The position numbers and the translations under genes are program-made. From Salinimicrobium sp. TH3 (lineage in GTDB: Bacteria > Bacteroidota > Bacteroidia > Flavobacteriales > Flavobacteriaceae): a stretch of 64,000 nucleotides of DNA. The notes under the pieces were generated by a model. The model saw nothing but the letters and a program-made list of their open reading frames with translations. It was not told where the DNA came from and did not search any database. How positions within the stretch are numbered: the first letter of the stretch is position 1; every line of letters starts with the position of its first letter. The stretch lies in the NCBI RefSeq assembly GCF_026676115.1, contig NZ_JAPONB010000002.1, forward strand, positions 434,001 through 498,000, given 5' to 3'. Positions 59,141-64,000 of this stretch are shown here, in pieces.

Positions 59141-59613
59141 ATGAACAGACTTTGTTGTTTTGCGGGTTGCTCATGTTCCAGCAGCCACCTTTTTCGCCAT
59201 AAACCTCCTGCGTAACCGGTAAGGGAACCATCACTTCCAATTACTCTGTGACAGGGAATAAATATCCACAGTGGATTCTTTCCGTTGGCAGCAGCCACTG
59301 CACGTATTGCAAGGGGGTCTCCCAGCTCCTTTGCCAGGTCCATATAGGAAGTTGTTCGACCGTAAGGAATTGTGAGCAGTGCCTGCCAAACTTTTTTCTG
59401 AAAATCTGTACCCTGCGGATTCAGCTTTAGGCTGAATTCCTTCAGCTTTCCCGAAAAATACTGCTGTAATTGATCTATTGCCTCCTGAAGTTCGGGCGCC
59501 TGCAATTCAAGGTGTTCAGAAGCTTCTTCAGTTAAAGTAAGTTTAGAAATCCCTTTAGAATCACCTTCCAAAATGGCATTTCCAAGGGGGGTTTTAAGAA
59601 GGGCTTTGTTCAT
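59137..59613 (-). CDS. ogt: Methylated-DNA--protein-cysteine methyltransferase
   Basis: A 158-residue suicide repair protein that removes methyl groups from O6-methylguanine. It has FQKKVWQALLTIPYGRTTSY, AAANGKNP, and the active site IPCHRVIGSDG with Cys121. The frame is open upstream to 59778, inside the CNNM gene, but the ATG at 59613 gives the normal protein. It overlaps CNNM by 20 nt and the serine hydrolase by 4 nt. Confidence 0.93.
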   Translation of the reverse strand: MNKALLKTPLGNAILEGDSKGISKLTLTEEASEHLELQAPELQEAIDQLQQYFSGKLKEFSLKLNPQGTDFQKKVWQALLTIPYGRTTSYMDLAKELGDPLAIRAVAAANGKNPLWIFIPCHRVIGSDGSLTGYAGGLWRKRWLLEHEQPAKQQSLFI

Positions 59614-60697
59614 CTTTACTTTCTGTATCTTTAGGCTGGTCCTGTTTGAGGAGACCCAGCCTTTTCGCCCTTTTTTCCCAGTTTTGACGTGCCAGCACCT
59701 GCATGTCTTCAACGCTGTCGCTTTCATCCATGATCTCCAGCCCCATAAGGGTTTCGATGATGTCTTCCATGGTAACAAGACCTATTGTGTTACCATAGTG
59801 ATCAACTACCATGGCCAGGTGCGTTCTTTCTCGAATAAAACGTTCAAAAAGTTGCGGAATCGGAGTTTCTTCAGCAGTCATTGGGATTTCCCTCTTAAGA
59901 ATCTTGAGGGGTTCGGGGCCTTTTTGATCTAGCATTTCTTCAAGGATATCATCCTTTAGAACGAATCCTGTAATGTTATTATGCTTCTTGTGGTAAACCG
60001 GGATCCGGGAAAATTTAAGATTACGGTGCTCGCGATGAAATTGTTCTATGCTGGTGTCTTCGTCCTCGGTCACCGCCACAGAAAATGGAGTCATTACATC
60101 TTTGGCCTTGACCTTTTTGAAGAGCAGCATATTTCTTATCACTGTCGTTTCCTGTTCTTCAAAAACTCCCTCTTCTTCAGCAACATCAGTTATTGCCATG
60201 AATTCTTCCCGGCTCATGGAACTCACATGGGCCGATTTCCCGATTAGCTTTGTTGTAAGCATCATTAGCCATAACATCCCTGTATACTTCAGCGGAAAAA
60301 CAAATGCTTTTAATGAAGTAGCCGTAAAGCCCCCGAGAGATTTCCAGTAAGTGGCTCCTATTGTCTTCGGAATTATTTCAGAAATAATTAAAATTGCCAT
60401 GGTCATAATTGCCGAAACAATTCCAACGGCATTCCCACCGTCACCGTAAACTTTTTCGGCCTGTACTCCTACTAAAATGGCACCTACGGTATGGGCAATA
60501 GTGTTGATCGTAAGGATCGCGATCAAAGGCTTGTCCACATCCTGCTTAAATTTAGTAAGGGTGTGGGCGTAAGTTTTACCTTCTCTAAGCTTGATCTTTA
60601 GGTAGGAGGGGGTAAAACTAAGAAATGCAGCCTCCATGATGGAGCACATAAAAGAAAAGAAAATGGCCAGTACGGCGTATAAAATGAGTAATTCCAT
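59594..60697 (-). CDS. CNNM (DUF21) and CBS domain membrane protein, hemolysin C/CorC-like
   Basis: A 367-residue integral membrane protein: an N-terminal DUF21/CNNM domain of three or four helices (SFMCSIMEAAFLSFTPSYLK; LTINTIAHTVGAILVGVQAE), then a CBS pair (VMTPFSVAVTEDEDTSIEQF; VDHYGNTIGLVTMEDIIETL). The family includes Mg2+ efflux proteins. The usual C-terminal CorC/HlyC domain is missing; the tail is short and charged. Ion not known from sequence. It follows lplA by 27 nt. Confidence 0.88.
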   Translation of the reverse strand: MELLILYAVLAIFFSFMCSIMEAAFLSFTPSYLKIKLREGKTYAHTLTKFKQDVDKPLIAILTINTIAHTVGAILVGVQAEKVYGDGGNAVGIVSAIMTMAILIISEIIPKTIGATYWKSLGGFTATSLKAFVFPLKYTGMLWLMMLTTKLIGKSAHVSSMSREEFMAITDVAEEEGVFEEQETTVIRNMLLFKKVKAKDVMTPFSVAVTEDEDTSIEQFHREHRNLKFSRIPVYHKKHNNITGFVLKDDILEEMLDQKGPEPLKILKREIPMTAEETPIPQLFERFIRERTHLAMVVDHYGNTIGLVTMEDIIETLMGLEIMDESDSVEDMQVLARQNWEKRAKRLGLLKQDQPKDTESKDEQSPS

Positions 60698-60724
60698 TCA
60701 AAATTTTTAAGTTAATAATAGAAA

Positions 60725-61705
60725 CTAGAACATGATTGCTACCAGGTCATCTTTGGTGATCTTGCTAAAATATTCATCGAAATTAAACTGAGATAATTTG
60801 TTTCTAATTTCATCTTCTTGGTGTTTGGTATCCTTGAGCGCCTGCTCGATAGGGCCAATATCCCTAATGTGAAAAAAATCCCCTGTGATCCTCACCTCCT
60901 GGATGATACCGTGAATGACGTTCATATTCATTTCCAAAGTTCCGCCGGGAGTGCGGGCGCCCTGGGTAAAATTATACTCTGGTGAATAGCCAAAATTCCA
61001 TTCCCAGGTACTGTACTTTTCATCCCTTATTTTCTGAATTGCAGCAAGATCCTCGTCTGTAAATTCATACGGGCGTGCATCCTCAAATTTATTAATAACA
61101 TAATCCATGATCTTATTGGTGAATTCATCAAGGGTTATTTTTTCGGGGAGATGGTCGCTTATATTCGTCACCCGGTTAGGCACAGATTTTACACCGCGAT
61201 CCTTGTACTTTAAAGGATTTATCTTGAGCGCGCCGCTAACATCTTTCATTTCTGAAGAAAATAAAAGCGTACCGTGATGAAGCACCTTGTTCTTAAATAC
61301 GTGCTCTGCATTTCCCGAAAATTTCTTTCCCTCGATGGTAAGATCATTGCGGCCTTCAAATTTTGCATCCACCCCGAGTTCCTTCAGCACTTCAATAATA
61401 GGTTTGGTATAGCGTTGAAAGTCGATCATTTCATAGTTTTCTCCTGTGCGGGTAAAAGAAAAGTTGAGATTTCCCAGGTCGTGGTAAACAGCACCACCGC
61501 CAGATAATCGCCTTACAACCTTAATTCCTCTTTCCTTCACGTATTCGTAGTTGATCTCGGCCTGCGTATTTTGATGTTTGCCTACAATGATCGCGTTATC
61601 ATTACGCCACAGCATGAAACAATCTTCTTTCATGTGCTTAAAGATATATTCATCTGTAGCAATATTGAAGTAAGGGTCTGTCGAATGATGTTTAATGCAA
61701 AGCAT
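60725..61705 (-). CDS. lplA: Lipoate--protein ligase
   Basis: Attaches lipoate to the E2 subunits of 2-oxoacid dehydrogenases and GcvH, through lipoyl-AMP. 326 residues with the biotin/lipoate A-B ligase core (NTQAEINYEYVKERGIKVVR; RRLSGGGAVYHDLGN; NFSFTRTGE) and a C-terminal accessory domain. It leads a five-gene minus-strand operon (lplA, CNNM, ogt, serine hydrolase, exonuclease) with no obvious functional link among its members. Confidence 0.93.
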   Translation of the reverse strand: MLCIKHHSTDPYFNIATDEYIFKHMKEDCFMLWRNDNAIIVGKHQNTQAEINYEYVKERGIKVVRRLSGGGAVYHDLGNLNFSFTRTGENYEMIDFQRYTKPIIEVLKELGVDAKFEGRNDLTIEGKKFSGNAEHVFKNKVLHHGTLLFSSEMKDVSGALKINPLKYKDRGVKSVPNRVTNISDHLPEKITLDEFTNKIMDYVINKFEDARPYEFTDEDLAAIQKIRDEKYSTWEWNFGYSPEYNFTQGARTPGGTLEMNMNVIHGIIQEVRITGDFFHIRDIGPIEQALKDTKHQEDEIRNKLSQFNFDEYFSKITKDDLVAIMF

Positions 61706-61724
61706 GTTATGGTTCTATTTCTCT

Positions 61725-61732
61725 CAAAAATA
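61725..61732 (-). promoter_or_regulatory. -7 element of the lplA operon
   Basis: The minus strand reads TATTTTTG, an exact TAnnTTTG match, 19 nt before the ATG at 61705. Confidence 0.55.
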
Positions 61733-61792
61733 ATAAAGCTAGAACGGAAACTTCACAAAAGAGAATTAATTCTGCATTTTTCGAATAGTAAA

Positions 61793-61831
61793 CTTTAAAA
61801 AAAATTAAAAAATGCTCCTGTTTAAAAGGAG
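61793..61831 (-). terminator. Rho-independent terminator of the methyltransferase operon
   Basis: On the minus strand CTCCT (61831-61827) and AGGAG (61819-61815) form a short stem, followed by CATTTTTTAATTTTTTTT. A second, GC-rich hairpin (GAGGCGC/GCGCCTC, 61858-61879) lies just upstream. Confidence 0.6.
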
Positions 61832-61921
61832 GTAGAATAATAAATAAGAAAATAACAGAGGCGCGATTTCCTGCGCCTCCAGATTTTTACTTTGAAAATT
61901 GTGCCACGATAAATAAAGATG

Positions 61922-62719
61922 TTATTCTTTGCGGGTCTTTTTCTCAACCTCTTCTTTCCAGTCTTTTCCAACTGCAGAGAGATATTCTGAGTAGTTCCAG
62001 GTGTCCAGGCTGGAGTGAAGATTAATATCTTTTTGGGCGACGTAGGTTTCATCTTCTGGCATTGCCGTGACATTGAGTCCGCAGCTGCGCAACATTGAGA
62101 TGATTCCCTGATGATTCGGAGCCCACCAATTGGTAGGGTCGCCTGCCAGTTTATGTTCAATAAAAGCCATTTTTGGCCAGGCATCTTCTTTCATAATCTC
62201 CCGTTTGTGGAACTCCACATCTTCCGGAATGGGCATTTCCTCCTGGCCGGGTAAGGAAAGTGTTTGAAAGACCATCATTTTCTTCACTTTTTTAGACAAT
62301 ATGTCCATAGCCAGCATTGGATAACGAAGGTGGTAAAAAACTCCCATGAACCACACAAGGTCAAACTGTTCTTCGGTGTGGGCGAGATCGTAGACCTGCA
62401 TCTGTTCAAATCTAATTTTGTCGTCAAGACCAAATTCTTTTGCCACCCATTTTGCTTGCTTCAGGTAATGTTCATCAAGGTCGATTGCCAGCACCTCGGC
62501 ACCGCGTTTTGCAAGTTCCAGGGAGTAATAACCGGCGTTGCAGCCTATGTCCAGCACTTTCCATCCCTCAAGATTTTCGGGAATAGAGTTTTTGATCTTT
62601 TCCCATTTAAATTTTGGAAAATCCCCCAAAAAATGATCGGGTGCGGTTTGAGTACCGTCGGGAAGTTGAATATTGTGGAACCAGGGTGCCAGTTCTTTTA
62701 CTTCTTGTTGAGTGGACAT
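61922..62719 (-). CDS. SAM-dependent methyltransferase (TIGR04290-like, CmoB-like fold)
   Basis: A 265-residue class I methyltransferase. SAM motif I is VLDIGCNAGYYSLELAKRG near residues 54-72, followed by AIDLDEHYLKQA and FDLVWFMGVFYHLRYPM. The N-terminus (WFHNIQLPDGTQTAPDHFLG) and the region with WWAPNHQGIISMLRSCGL match the TIGR04290 subfamily, found with polysaccharide glycosyltransferase genes. The acceptor is unknown. Overlap is absent; it starts 3 nt after the glycosyltransferase stop. Confidence 0.85.
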   Translation of the reverse strand: MSTQQEVKELAPWFHNIQLPDGTQTAPDHFLGDFPKFKWEKIKNSIPENLEGWKVLDIGCNAGYYSLELAKRGAEVLAIDLDEHYLKQAKWVAKEFGLDDKIRFEQMQVYDLAHTEEQFDLVWFMGVFYHLRYPMLAMDILSKKVKKMMVFQTLSLPGQEEMPIPEDVEFHKREIMKEDAWPKMAFIEHKLAGDPTNWWAPNHQGIISMLRSCGLNVTAMPEDETYVAQKDINLHSSLDTWNYSEYLSAVGKDWKEEVEKKTRKE

Positions 62720-62722
62720 ATA

Positions 62723-63799
62723 TTAAACTTTTTCTGAAGGCTTAAGCACCTCCTTTACGTAATTAACTAGTTCTTTCGCTCTTGCTTGTGCTGTGTGGGA
62801 TTTAAGGACTTTTTGCCGTGCCTTTTCCCCTATCTGCTTTCGCTCTTCTTCAGATATACTTCGGAAGTATTTCTCTACTTCCTTGCTGCTTCGGGCGATC
62901 AAAATTTCTTTTTCCTCTTTAAAAATGCTGTGGATCCCATCCCAGTAATCTGAAATTATCGGGACTCCGCAGGCAGCGGCTTCAAAAAGCCTTACACTTG
63001 GGGAATAACCGGCTTTGATCATATCATCCCGGGTAACGTTCAGAGTGAACTCCTGGGAATTATAAAAATCCCGATGCTTTGCCGGCGGAAGATGATCTAT
63101 ACGTTCTACGTTTTTTGACCACGGGAAGTCTTCTGGATATTGGGGTCCTGCAACTACAAACTTTTCTGAAGGGAATTGTGCGGCAGGTTTATTAAGCAAT
63201 TCCTGTACTGTCGGCTGCCTGTCATCACTATAAGTACCAAGGTATCCCATTTTCCATTTTTCAGGACGGTCTTCAGGATAATATAGATCGGGGTCTACTG
63301 AGCAATAGAGGGCCCTTGCCATAGGTGAACCATAATGTTCTTCCAGGTGCCTAAGGATAGGACCTCCCGAAAATGATAAATACAGGTCGTATTTTGAAAT
63401 GATGTCCCTGTCCAGGTACTCGTAATCTTTTCTTTCCAGTTTTGCCAGGGTAACCGGAGTATCAATATCGTAAAAAGCGGTCACGCCCGTAGCTGTTTCA
63501 ATTGCCCAGTTTCCTACTTCCACTCCCTGCTGCACGTAAGAACCAACAATGACCACATCGGCCTTTTCGATTTCTTCTTTGTAACTGGTTTTTAGTTCTT
63601 CATTGGTCTTGTAGAGCCCAATCTGGCAAAAATCGGGATTTGGCATATCGCGATGAGGGGCGTACCAGGGCACATCTTTTTCCAGGAACAGGATATCATG
63701 ACCCATCGCATTAAGTTCCTTAAGAAGTGCCCGGTACGTTGTGGCATGACCGTTACCCCAGGATGAAGTGACCGAAAGTCCTATGATTACAAATTTCAT
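62723..63799 (-). CDS. Glycosyltransferase, CgeB-like / family 4-type C-terminal domain
   Basis: A 358-residue GT-B fold protein. It opens FVIIGLSVTSSWGNGHATTY, contains YCSVDPDLYYPE and GYLGTYSDDRQPTVQELLNK, and its C-terminal acceptor/donor region reads SPSVRLFEAAACGVPIISDY, as in CgeB (spore maturation) and related glycosyltransferases. The sugar is not known. It is followed 3 nt later by the methyltransferase gene, and preceded by another gene whose C-terminus is similar to its own (residues IGEKARQKVLKSHT). Confidence 0.85.
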   Translation of the reverse strand: MKFVIIGLSVTSSWGNGHATTYRALLKELNAMGHDILFLEKDVPWYAPHRDMPNPDFCQIGLYKTNEELKTSYKEEIEKADVVIVGSYVQQGVEVGNWAIETATGVTAFYDIDTPVTLAKLERKDYEYLDRDIISKYDLYLSFSGGPILRHLEEHYGSPMARALYCSVDPDLYYPEDRPEKWKMGYLGTYSDDRQPTVQELLNKPAAQFPSEKFVVAGPQYPEDFPWSKNVERIDHLPPAKHRDFYNSQEFTLNVTRDDMIKAGYSPSVRLFEAAACGVPIISDYWDGIHSIFKEEKEILIARSSKEVEKYFRSISEEERKQIGEKARQKVLKSHTAQARAKELVNYVKEVLKPSEKV

Positions 63800-63802
63800 G
63801 GG

Positions 63803-64000
63803 CTACTGTTTTTGTTCTACAGGTTGTATCTTTTCAGAAATTACCGACTCCAGCAATTCTGCGCGATGATTATAGGTATGTTTGGCCAGTACTTTCTCAT
63901 AGGCTGCCTTTCCAATTTCTCTGGCTTTTTCCGAAGAAAGCCCCGACAGTATCATCTCCACTTCTTCGCCACTATTGGCTACCAGGATCTCTTTTCCCGG
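63803..64000 (-). CDS. Glycosyltransferase, C-terminal fragment, paralogous to the next gene
   Basis: The frame is open to the right edge; only the last 65 residues are in the window. They read PGKEILVANSGEEVEMILSG, then LSSEKAREIGKAAYEKVLAK and HTYNHRAELLESV, the C-terminal helix region of CgeB-type glycosyltransferases, and align with EKEILIARSSKEVEKYFRS and IGEKARQKVLKSHTAQARAK of the downstream gene. It stops 3 nt before that gene, so the two form an operon extending off the window. Confidence 0.8.
   Translation of the reverse strand, partial: PGKEILVANSGEEVEMILSGLSSEKAREIGKAAYEKVLAKHTYNHRAELLESVISEKIQPVEQKQ

Overview
The window is ordinary chromosome of a member of the Flavobacteriaceae (Bacteroidota), probably near Gramella, Salinimicrobium or Salegentibacter; the genus is a guess. 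The evidence is the gliding and type IX secretion lipoproteins SprE and GldH, many families typical of this group (DUF4837, DUF4254, DUF4292, DUF5687, DUF6341, DUF6427), an ATP synthase operon that stops after atpG, and many promoters with the flavobacterial -7 motif TAnnTTTG. Almost none of the starts rests on a strong Shine-Dalgarno sequence. I saw no tRNA, rRNA, CRISPR array, phage or insertion sequence.

Layout. 1-2760: end of pgk, a LysM lytic transglycosylase and a DUF4837 lipoprotein, closed by a terminator shared with convergent tatA. 3123-10504: tight operon with an M23 peptidase, a bacterial GH3 enzyme, a large conserved protein with a nucleoside-phosphorylase-like C-terminus, and the dTDP-rhamnose genes rfbBACD. 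10492-14468: SRPBCC protein, UDP-glucuronate decarboxylase, GT2 glycosyltransferase and CapK/PaaK-like adenylating enzyme. 14560-18797: purD, DUF6341, DUF6427, DUF4254 and a GT9 glycosyltransferase. 19105-25076: an Fe-S flavoprotein reductase, then a PadR-led operon with two paralogous membrane proteins, a DUF5687/ATPase ABC exporter and a CPBP protease. 25643-34387: sprE, bactofilin, atpZ, a DUF6168-like protein and atpBEFHAG. 35050-41493: flippase, dut, nucleotidyltransferase, TPR protein, DUF4292 (LolB-like) lipoprotein and EnvC-like protein. 41725-46372: thioesterase, HU-SPOR membrane protein, dprA, trpS, plsC. 46369-52810: ECF sigma factor with an anti-sigma/beta-barrel fusion, recA, trhO, ricT, gldH. 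52817-56686: PBP1A and CoA-transferase subunits A and B. 56806-64000, all minus strand: a small conserved protein; an overlapping five-gene operon lplA, CNNM-CBS, ogt, serine hydrolase, 3'-5' exonuclease; then a glycosyltransferase and methyltransferase operon running off the right edge.

Much of the window serves the cell envelope: peptidoglycan building and cutting (PBP1A, MltD-like, M23, EnvC-like), surface polysaccharide (rfb, UXS, several glycosyltransferases, flippase), lipoprotein traffic and gliding. Genes are packed with 1-47 nt overlaps. The exceptions are a few intergenic regions filled with short degenerate repeats and palindromes that no gene explains.

The points I find most worth a second look are the nucleoside-phosphorylase-like partner of GH3, the PadR/ABC/CPBP operon, the two trans-envelope fusions (HU-TM-SPOR and anti-sigma-TM-beta-barrel), the LolB-like DUF4292 protein, and the intergenic repeat families, including nested inverted repeats between atpA and atpG. 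DUF numbers are from memory and should be confirmed by profile search.
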